Under the pieces are notes generated by a model. That model saw nothing but the letters and a program-made list of their open reading frames with translations. It had not been told where the DNA came from and ran no database searches. Positions 1 to 5,399 of a stretch of 6,708 nt of DNA are shown here, piece after piece; within the stretch, counting starts at the first letter, position 1, and every line of letters begins with the position of its first letter. Source of the stretch: Candidatus Cloacimonadota bacterium (lineage in GTDB: Bacteria; Cloacimonadota; Cloacimonadia; Cloacimonadales; TCS61); contig JAIORR010000191.1 of NCBI GenBank assembly GCA_021108055.1, positions 1 to 6,708 of the forward strand, in the 5' to 3' direction. The position numbers and the translations under genes were made by a program.

Positions 1-36
1 TAGCGGAATCCTTTGCAATACGCCACGGCGCATAAA

Positions 37-72
37 TTCCCTTTTAGACGGAATTTCATTCCTAAAAGGGAA
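37..72. repeat. Perfect 11-bp inverted repeat (stem-loop)
   Basis: TTCCCTTTTAG at 37-47 is the exact reverse complement of CTAAAAGGGAA at 62-72, leaving a 14-nt loop. No T-tract follows on either strand, so a simple intrinsic terminator is not well supported. The stem resembles the TCTCCCTTT stem-loop at 361-384, which suggests that both belong to a dispersed intergenic repeat family. That relationship is an inference from the shared TCCCTTT core. Confidence 0.6.
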
Positions 73-260
73 ACGTAGATATACAGGAAGAATTTAATCA
101 TGATGAACTTTCAGGTTTGTTATATATTAAAAATAGATAGGACATCCGGATCGTGCAAAAATTCAACCATTGCAAATCATTCTATTTCAAATATAAGTTT
201 AGGATCTTATGTGTAATATTCGTGTTTTTTTTGGCAAAACATTTGTATTTGAATTTTCAA

Positions 261-287
261 AACTTTGCGACTTAGCATCTTTGCGGT
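261..287 (+). repeat. TTTGCG-type short repeat, upstream copy
   Basis: AACTTTGCG (261-269) and CTTTGCGGT (279-287) lie 9 nt apart. Both 9-mers also occur in the 27-bp repeat found twice before rimO, on the same strand. The middle part, ACTTAGCAT, differs. This looks like a diverged member of the same repeat family. I know similar TTTGCG strings from intergenic DNA of uncultured bacteria, but their origin and role are not something I can state. Confidence 0.65.
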
Positions 288-300
288 GAGTCCTTTTTGA

Positions 301-316
301 TTCTGGCTTGTCCAGA
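301..316. repeat. TTCTGGCTTGT element with small hairpin
   Basis: TTCTGGCTTGT at 301-311 is repeated exactly at 5281-5291 in the gap before rimO. Here TCTGG (302-306) can pair with CCAGA (312-316) around a 5-nt loop; in the other copy the pairing uses different flanks. Both copies lie close to TTTGCG repeats, so the two elements travel together, although their order relative to each other is swapped. Confidence 0.5.
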
Positions 317-360
317 TTAGGAATAAATATAATTTTTTTTCTTTTAACGGTTTCTTATGT

Positions 361-384
361 TCTCCCTTTGTTTTGAAAGGGAGA
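361..384. repeat. 9-bp inverted repeat (stem-loop)
   Basis: TCTCCCTTT at 361-369 pairs perfectly with AAAGGGAGA at 376-384 around the 6-nt loop GTTTTG. Neither side carries an immediate T-tract; a run of eight T lies upstream at 333-340, which would sit about 20 nt past the stem on a minus-strand transcript. It may be a weak terminator for a leftward transcript or, more likely, part of the dispersed repeat cluster. Confidence 0.55.
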
Positions 385-472
385 TAGCAGAGGGATTCCA
401 ATTAACAAGCTATTAGCTTATTAATATTGACATTTATCCATATTAAAAAAGTTTTGAGCAAGTTTTATAAAC

Positions 473-506
473 CCTGCTTGCACTTGTATGCATCAAGTAT
501 AGCAGG
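473..506 (+). promoter_or_regulatory. Leader stem-loop before the zinc-ribbon gene
   Basis: CCTGCT (473-478) pairs with AGCAGG (501-506). Inside it ACTTG (482-486) pairs with CAAGT (494-498) around the loop TATGCAT, with a small 3x2 internal loop between the stems. CTTGC (477-481) could instead pair with GCAAG (506-510), which excludes the outer stem. The structure ends 10 nt before the AAGGA of the downstream gene, so it could affect translation. It matches no riboswitch class that I recognise. Confidence 0.3.
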
Positions 507-516
507 CAAGTTTAAG

Positions 517-521
517 AAGGA
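517..521 (+). promoter_or_regulatory. Ribosome-binding site that fixes the zinc-ribbon gene start
   Basis: AAGGA lies 4 nt before the ATG at 526. The longer reading frame from a TTG at 427 has no such site, and its extra 33 residues would run through the leader hairpin, so 526 is preferred. Confidence 0.55.
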
Positions 522-525
522 AACT

Positions 526-771
526 ATGTTCAGATTAGACGATAAGCACCTGGAAATGGCAAAGGAGATTGCGGCTGATAACAGAAAAAAGAAATCTTGT
601 GGAAACTGTTATGACCGCGGATATATTGGCACAACTCCGGATAATACAATTTTATTATGCCATAAATGCGTGGACGTTCCGAAAGCATTGGAAGCCTGGA
701 AAGATTACATAAAAAACATTCCGGCGCTTAAGGAATATTACCATGAATTATTTGAAGAAGATAAAGAATAA
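526..771 (+). CDS. Small zinc-ribbon protein of unknown function
   Basis: The product is 81 residues and is not a family I can name. A charged N-terminal helix (about residues 5-23) is followed by a four-cysteine knuckle pair, C25-GN-C28 and C45-HK-C48, the usual geometry for one structural zinc. The stretch CYDRGYIG after the first pair resembles the CxxCxGxG repeats of DnaJ-type zinc fingers, but there is no J domain. The C-terminal third is helical and ends in an acidic tail (FEEDKE). There is no signal peptide or membrane segment, so it should be cytosolic. It ends 56 nt before ileS on the same strand, so cotranscription is possible but unproven. ATG 526 was chosen over an in-frame TTG at 427 because of its AAGGA site and because conserved-looking sequence starts there. 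A nucleic-acid or protein-binding adaptor role is only a guess. Confidence 0.75.
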   Translation: MFRLDDKHLEMAKEIAADNRKKKSCGNCYDRGYIGTTPDNTILLCHKCVDVPKALEAWKDYIKNIPALKEYYHELFEEDKE

Positions 772-827
772 CCTTACCAGAGTTGGCTCAAACCGATTCT
801 TTTAATAGATTTTTAACAGGAGAATAG

Positions 828-3800
828 ATGTATAAAACAATTGATATAAAAGAGAAAACAGCGGACCTGGAAAAAAGGATCCGCAAATACTGGGAAGAGA
901 ACGAAACAGCCCGAAAAAGCGAAGAATATCGTAAAGATGCAAAGCAGTTTGTATTTTTTGAAGGACCTCCCACTGCAAACGGTATGCCCGGAATCCACCA
1001 TGTGATATCCAGAACCATCAAGGACGCCGTGTGCCGCTACAAAACGATGAAGGGATTCCTGGTTAAAAGAAAAGCAGGCTGGGACACACACGGACTTCCC
1101 GTAGAGATCGAAGTAGAAAAAAAGCTCGGGCTCAAAGATAAGAAAGAAGTAGAAGAATACGGACTGGAAAAATTTAATAACAAATGTAAAGCATCCGTTT
1201 TTTCCTATGAAAAAGAATGGCGTGAAATGACAAAGGAAATGGGTTACTGGTTAGATATGGATAACCCGTACATCACACTAAAGAACGATTATATCGAAAC
1301 CGTGTGGTGGATATTGAACGATTTCTACAAAAAGGGTCTCATCTACAAAGGACACAAGATCGTTCCATATTGCCCCAGTTGCGGCACTCCGCTTTCCAGT
1401 CATGAAGTTGCTCAGGGTTACAAAGAAACAGAAGATCCCTCCGTTTTCACCAAATTCAAGGTAAAGGACGAAAAGGATACCTACTTTCTTGCCTGGACGA
1501 CCACTCCCTGGACACTTATCTCGAATGTAGCTCTTGTTGTTCATCCAAACTCAGTGTATGTAAAGATCAAGCACAACGATGAATTCCTGATTCTTGCAGA
1601 AGCTCGTCTGGAAGTAATCGATGGTGAATACGAGATCATTGAAAAATTCAAAGGTAAAGAACTCGAATACAAAAAATATGAACAGCTTTTCCCGTTCGTT
1701 GTTCCAAAGCAGAAAGCATTCTTCGTGGGGTTGGCAGATTATGTGACCATGGACGAAGGAACAGGTGTTGTTCACACTGCTCCCGCTTTTGGTCAGGATG
1801 ATTATGACCTTGGTAAAAAATACGGACTTCCTGTTATCCAGCCTGTGGACGGTGCAGGAAAATTCACAGAAGAAATAACCGACTGGGCTGGTGAATTTGT
1901 GAAAGATGCAGACAAGGGAATAATCCGAAACCTGAAAGAAAGAAATATGCTCTACAAGCGTAAACAGGTAATCCACAGTTACCCGTTCTGCTGGCGTTGT
2001 AATAGTCCGCTCATTTATTTCGCCCGTTCAAGCTGGTACATCCGCACCAACGATTACAAAGAGCAGATGCTGGAAAATAACAGGAAAATAAACTGGTATC
2101 CATCGTTCGTAGGTGAAAAACGTTTTGGTGAATGGCTGGAAAATAACGTGGATTGGGCTATTTCCCGTGACCGTTTCTGGGGAACTCCCCTCAATATCTG
2201 GGTTTGTGAAAAATGCGGTGAAATGGAAAGCGTCGGTTCTATTGCAGAACTTAGAGAAAAAGGAAAATTGAAAGACGGCAATCCTGTACCGGAAGATATC
2301 GAACTGCACAGACCTTATGTAGATGACATCTTTTTTGAATGCCCAAAATGCAAAGGAAAAATGCTGCGAACACCGGAAGTTATCGACTGCTGGTTCGATA
2401 GCGGCTCGATGCCTTTTGCCCAGTGGCACTATCCTTTTGAAAATAAAGATAGATTTGAAAAGGAGCTTTTCCCTGCAGATTTCATCAGTGAAGGAATAGA
2501 TCAAACCCGTGGATGGTTCTATTCACTTTTGGCAATCTCTACCATTCTTACCGGAAAATCTTCCTACAAAAGCTGTCTGGTAAACGATCTGATCCTGGAT
2601 AAGAACGGTCAGAAAATGAGTAAAAGCAAAGGAAATACGGCAGATCCGATAAAACTTATGAATGAATACGGAGCCGATGCCATCCGCTGGTACCTGCTTG
2701 CTGTAAGCCCACCGTGGATTCCTACAAAATTCGATGAGAAAGGCGTTGCAGAGATCGTTAATAAATTCTTTGGCACATTGAAAAACGTTTATTCATTCTA
2801 CGTAACTTACGCCAATATCGATGGTTTTGATGCCGGTAAATATGAATTGAGCGACAAAAAAGAAGCCGAGATCGATAAATGGATCATTTCCCGCTTGAAT
2901 ACTCTTACAGCAGATGTAACAAAAAATATCGATAAATATGAACTGACGCGAGCCGTTCGCCGGATACAGAACTTTGTTGTAGATGAACTCAGTAACTGGT
3001 ATGTACGCCGCAGCAGAAGAAGATACTGGCAGTTGGAACTTACAGCAGATAAAAAAGAAGCCTATTTAACACTTCACCAGGTGCTGATAGTTGTCTCGAA
3101 ATTGATGTCTCCGTTCGCTCCATACCTTGCGGAGGAGATATTCCTGAACCTTACCGGAAAAGAAAGTATTCACCTGGAAAAATTCCCGGTCCATAACGAA
3201 AAGGCTATCTTTCCAATTCTGGAAAAAGAAATGAAAACCGTGATAGACCTTGTATCTCTGGGAAGAGCAGCCCGCAATACATGTCAGATAAAGGTGCGTC
3301 AAACTCTGGGTGCTTTATTTATTCCGGAAAAATATAAAGCGCTGGTTGCAAGAATGGAAAACCTGATCAAAGAAGAGATCAATGTGAAGGAAATAAAATA
3401 CATTCACGAAAAGGATAATTTCGTTAAGTATGAATTCAAACCTGACTTTAAAGTGATGGGTCCAAAATACGGTAAACACATGAAACGCATCGCTGAAGCT
3501 CTCATCAAGTTGGATGCTAATCACATCATAGAAACACTTCATCTGGGAAAAGATTACTTTCTGGAAATGGACGGCAGTACTTTCAAACTAACAGAAGAAG
3601 ACCTGATCATCTCCATCAAAGACAAGGAAGGATTTGTATTTGAAACAAATAAAGAACTTTTTGTAGCTCTGGATACTCATCTTTCACCGGAACTCATTGA
3701 AGAAGGGCTGGCTCGTGAACTTGTAAATAAGATCCAGTTCACACGCAAAGAAAAAAACCTGGAGATCATGGATAGAATAAAGATCTTCTATTTCGGGAAT

Positions 3801-3959
3801 GAGGAAATTCAGAAAGTTTTCACAAAGCATTCCGAATATATAAAAAATGAAACTCTTTCCGATTCGTTCCATGCAGTAAAAGAGATCCAGAAAGATATGA
3901 TCGAGTGGGATATAAACAAAAGAATAGTTCATTTAACCGTAGAAAAAGTAAAAAAATAA
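828..3959 (+). CDS. ileS: Isoleucyl-tRNA synthetase, type 2 (eukaryote-like, IleRS2)
   Basis: Cytosolic class I synthetase (EC 6.1.1.5) that activates isoleucine with ATP and charges tRNA-Ile. At 1043 residues it is full length for the long type 2 form, similar to Thermus IleRS. The start is fixed by AGGAG at 818-822, 5 nt before ATG. The signature region GPPTANGMPGIHH (residues 46-58) reads G55-I-H-H58 instead of HxGH. The CP1 editing domain includes TTTPWT (224-229) and HTAPAFGQDDY (316-326), which removes mischarged valine. Four cysteines, C182/C185 and C388/C391, match the first zinc site of this class; C460/C463 and C505/C508 match a second. WAISRDRFWGTP (443-454) and KMSKS (596-600) complete the catalytic domain. 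The anticodon-binding helical region follows from about 680, with a C-terminal extension containing GPKYGKHMKRIAEAL (878-892). All catalytic blocks are intact. The next gene begins 14 nt downstream, implying an operon. Confidence 0.97.
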   Translation: MYKTIDIKEKTADLEKRIRKYWEENETARKSEEYRKDAKQFVFFEGPPTANGMPGIHHVISRTIKDAVCRYKTMKGFLVKRKAGWDTHGLPVEIEVEKKLGLKDKKEVEEYGLEKFNNKCKASVFSYEKEWREMTKEMGYWLDMDNPYITLKNDYIETVWWILNDFYKKGLIYKGHKIVPYCPSCGTPLSSHEVAQGYKETEDPSVFTKFKVKDEKDTYFLAWTTTPWTLISNVALVVHPNSVYVKIKHNDEFLILAEARLEVIDGEYEIIEKFKGKELEYKKYEQLFPFVVPKQKAFFVGLADYVTMDEGTGVVHTAPAFGQDDYDLGKKYGLPVIQPVDGAGKFTEEITDWAGEFVKDADKGIIRNLKERNMLYKRKQVIHSYPFCWRCNSPLIYFARSSWYIRTNDYKEQMLENNRKINWYPSFVGEKRFGEWLENNVDWAISRDRFWGTPLNIWVCEKCGEMESVGSIAELREKGKLKDGNPVPEDIELHRPYVDDIFFECPKCKGKMLRTPEVIDCWFDSGSMPFAQWHYPFENKDRFEKELFPADFISEGIDQTRGWFYSLLAISTILTGKSSYKSCLVNDLILDKNGQKMSKSKGNTADPIKLMNEYGADAIRWYLLAVSPPWIPTKFDEKGVAEIVNKFFGTLKNVYSFYVTYANIDGFDAGKYELSDKKEAEIDKWIISRLNTLTADVTKNIDKYELTRAVRRIQNFVVDELSNWYVRRSRRRYWQLELTADKKEAYLTLHQVLIVVSKLMSPFAPYLAEEIFLNLTGKESIHLEKFPVHNEKAIFPILEKEMKTVIDLVSLGRAARNTCQIKVRQTLGALFIPEKYKALVARMENLIKEEINVKEIKYIHEKDNFVKYEFKPDFKVMGPKYGKHMKRIAEALIKLDANHIIETLHLGKDYFLEMDGSTFKLTEEDLIISIKDKEGFVFETNKELFVALDTHLSPELIEEGLARELVNKIQFTRKEKNLEIMDRIKIFYFGNEEIQKVFTKHSEYIKNETLSDSFHAVKEIQKDMIEWDINKRIVHLTVEKVKK

Positions 3960-3962
3960 ATC

Positions 3963-3967
3963 AGGAG
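3963..3967 (+). promoter_or_regulatory. Ribosome-binding site that fixes the DUF1015 gene start
   Basis: AGGAG lies 6 nt before the ATG at 3974 and just after the ileS stop codon. It shows that the DUF1015 protein starts at 3974 and not at the upstream in-frame ATG at 3905, which would overlap ileS and add 23 lysine-rich, nonconserved residues. Confidence 0.85.
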
Positions 3968-3973
3968 AAAACA

Positions 3974-5218
3974 ATGGCAAAGATCAAAGCGTTCAAGGGT
4001 GTTCGCCCGTCTCCGGAAAAGATCGTGGAAGTAGCTTCCCCGCCTTATGATGTTCTGAACTCCGACGAAGCATACAACCAGACTAAAGATAATCCCTACA
4101 GTTTCCTGCATGTGGTAAAGCCGGAAATCGACCTGCCCAGAAATATCGACCTTTATGATGATGCTGTTTATAACAAAGGCAGGGAAAATCTTTATCAGAT
4201 GATCGATGAAGGCGTTCTTATTCAGGATGAAAAACCATGTTTTTATCTTTATCGGCTGATAATGGGAAATGTTGATGAGATAGGTCTCGTTGCCGGCGCA
4301 TCCATCGAAGATTATGAAAACGATATCATCAAAAAGCATGAAAATACGCGTGCAGATAAAGAAGCAGACCGGATTAAACATGTAGATACACTTAATGCAA
4401 ATACGGGACCGGTCTTTCTTACATACAAAGCCAGGCAGGATATGAATGAGCTGGTAGAAAAACTTATTGCACAAAAACCGGTTTACGATTTTAAAGCTGA
4501 TGACGGTATCAAACACATTTTCTGGAAAATCGATCAGGAAAATGATATTAAGAAGATCACAAATATTTTTGCAAAAATCGATTATCTGTACGTTGCTGAT
4601 GGTCATCACCGCTCTGCTTCCGGAACTATCGTAGGACAAAGAAGAAGAGCAGCAAATCCAAATCATACCGGAAATGAAGAATATAACTATTTCCTTTCTG
4701 TTATTTTTCCGCATGATCAGCTTTATATCATGGATTATAACCGCGTAGTAAAAGACTTGAATAAACATACACCCAAAGAATTTCTGAAACTTGTGGAAGA
4801 AAAATTTGTTATCGAATCTTTCTCGAATGACTCCCCGTTTCATCCGGAAAAACTGCACGATTTCGGAATGTATTTTGATGGAATTTGGTATAAATTGACG
4901 GCTAAAAAAGGAACTTTCCCGAAAAATGATCCGGTGAAATCTCTCGATGTTTCTATTCTGCAGGAAAATCTTCTTACTTCCATTCTGGGAATTGGTGATC
5001 CGCGCAAAGATAAAAGGATCGATTTTGTAGGTGGAATTCGCGGATTGAAAGAACTCTCCCGTAGAGTCGATGCCGGAGAAGCTGTTGCCTTTTCGATGTT
5101 TCCCACTTCTATCGAACAGCTTATGGCAATTGCCGATGCCGGAAAAGTGATGCCGCCAAAATCTACCTGGTTCGAACCTAAACTGCGCTCCGGTGTGATC
5201 GTTCATTTGCTGGATTAA
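3974..5218 (+). CDS. DUF1015 family protein (COG4198-like), possible ParB/serine-kinase-like fold
   Basis: A 414-residue soluble protein with the marks of the DUF1015 family. They are KAFKGVRPSPEK and ASPPYDVL near the N-terminus (residues 5-28), HENTR (122-126) followed by DRIKHVDTL (132-140), VADGHHRSASG (207-217), LDVSILQENLL (324-334), and PPKSTWFEPKLRSG (394-407) at the C-terminus. Length and motif order are normal for the family and nothing appears broken. No signal peptide or membrane helix is visible. The biochemical role is not established as far as I know. From general knowledge, relatives sit beside serA/serC in Bacteroides and Clostridium and have been annotated as ParB-related; the DGHHR motif recalls ParB-like free serine kinases, so amino-acid kinase activity is a possible but unproven function. 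Here it follows ileS by 14 nt with its own AGGAG, so the two are very probably cotranscribed. The gene contains essentially no TTA, CTA or TCA codons, which leaves the antisense frame open. Confidence 0.9.
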   Translation: MAKIKAFKGVRPSPEKIVEVASPPYDVLNSDEAYNQTKDNPYSFLHVVKPEIDLPRNIDLYDDAVYNKGRENLYQMIDEGVLIQDEKPCFYLYRLIMGNVDEIGLVAGASIEDYENDIIKKHENTRADKEADRIKHVDTLNANTGPVFLTYKARQDMNELVEKLIAQKPVYDFKADDGIKHIFWKIDQENDIKKITNIFAKIDYLYVADGHHRSASGTIVGQRRRAANPNHTGNEEYNYFLSVIFPHDQLYIMDYNRVVKDLNKHTPKEFLKLVEEKFVIESFSNDSPFHPEKLHDFGMYFDGIWYKLTAKKGTFPKNDPVKSLDVSILQENLLTSILGIGDPRKDKRIDFVGGIRGLKELSRRVDAGEAVAFSMFPTSIEQLMAIADAGKVMPPKSTWFEPKLRSGVIVHLLD

Positions 5219-5222
5219 GTAA

Positions 5223-5241
5223 CTCAAACCTCTGGTTTGAG
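5223..5241 (+). terminator. Stem-loop just after the DUF1015 stop, weak terminator candidate
   Basis: CTCAAACC (5223-5230) pairs perfectly with GGTTTGAG (5234-5241) around the tri-loop TCT. It begins 4 nt after the stop codon at 5216-5218, the expected place for the end of the ileS-DUF1015 transcript. The following bases, AATATTCAC, are not a T-tract, so intrinsic termination is doubtful and it may only protect the 3' end. Confidence 0.35.
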
Positions 5242-5269
5242 AATATTCACTTCCGAAGTTTGAAACTTA

Positions 5270-5293
5270 ACACAAGATCTTTCTGGCTTGTGT
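5270..5293. repeat. 7-bp inverted repeat containing the TTCTGGCTTGT element
   Basis: ACACAAG (5270-5276) pairs with CTTGTGT (5287-5293) around a 10-nt loop. The right arm overlaps TTCTGGCTTGT (5281-5291), the 11-mer also present at 301-311. It is the third small dyad in about 70 nt, after the stem at 5223-5241 and the AAGTTT-G-AAACTT palindrome at 5256-5268. Confidence 0.4.
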
Positions 5294-5319
5294 CAATTTC
5301 TGGGATGAACTTCACTTCC

Positions 5320-5392
5320 TTTTGCGTTCTTTGCGAACTTTGCGGTAAATTCAAACTTAGTTTCGTTTTGCGTTCTTTGCGAACTTTGCGGT
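5320..5392 (+). repeat. Two exact 27-bp direct repeats of the TTTGCG family
   Basis: Copy one spans 5320-5346 and copy two 5366-5392; they are identical over all 27 bases and separated by 19 nt, giving a 46-nt period. Each copy is itself built from three TTTGCG cores spaced about 9-10 nt apart, followed by GTTC, AAC and GT. The second copy ends 7 nt before the rimO ATG and therefore occupies the position where a ribosome-binding site would be. A diverged relative lies at 261-287. Confidence 0.9.
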
Positions 5393-5399
5393 TAAATAT

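Larger units (their letters stand above)
1..525. other. Noncoding, repeat-rich stretch upstream of the zinc-ribbon gene
   Basis: No convincing gene lies in this first half kilobase. It is AT-rich and made of small pieces: a perfect 11-bp stem-loop near the left end, a TTTGCG-type repeat, a TTCTGGCTTGT hairpin, a second stem-loop, a short AAGCT/AGCTT palindrome at 407-419, and a leader hairpin before the first gene. A sigma-70-like pair, TTGCAA at 170-175 and TATAAG at 192-197 with a 16-nt spacer, is present, but such matches are common by chance in AT-rich DNA. A TTGACA at 427-432 has no good -10 box at the right distance. I see no tRNA fold, no T-box sequence and no remnant of a recognisable protein on either strand. 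The end of the preceding gene is outside the window. Confidence 0.7.

Noticed and set aside
100..216. A 38-residue plus-strand frame starting ATGATGAAC with AGGAAG at 85-90
   Set aside because: The upstream site is plausible with 9-nt spacing, but the protein is rich in Ser, Asn and Ile with no motif, domain or membrane segment, and it runs through AT-rich DNA where short frames are expected. It would need evidence of conservation.
207..401. A 64-residue minus-strand frame in the left noncoding block
   Set aside because: It runs through the TTTGCG repeat, the TTCTGGCTTGT element and the 361-384 stem-loop, so its sequence reflects repeats. No homology is recognisable.
427..471. TTGACA at 427-432 as a sigma-70 promoter with TATAAA at 466-471
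   Set aside because: The spacing is 33 nt, about twice the usual 17, and nothing resembling a -10 box lies at 449-455.
427..525. N-terminal extension of the zinc-ribbon protein from a TTG start
   Set aside because: The extra 33 residues cover a leader hairpin, lack a ribosome-binding site and do not look like a folded extension; ATG 526 has AAGGA.
386..827. A T-box leader controlling ileS
   Set aside because: No conserved T-box sequence, specifier stem-loop or antiterminator is visible between the repeat block and ileS, and a protein-coding gene lies in between.
3929..5227. A 432-codon open frame on the minus strand across the whole DUF1015 gene
   Set aside because: Its codons are in exact register with the plus-strand codons. 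It stays open because the plus gene avoids TTA, CTA and TCA codons, whose complements are stops. The minus product has no recognisable motif, while the plus product has the full set of DUF1015 motifs.
5320..5392. The paired 27-bp repeats as a CRISPR array
   Set aside because: There are only two copies with a 19-nt spacer, the repeat has an internal 9-nt period and sits in a gene leader, and no cas gene is present.
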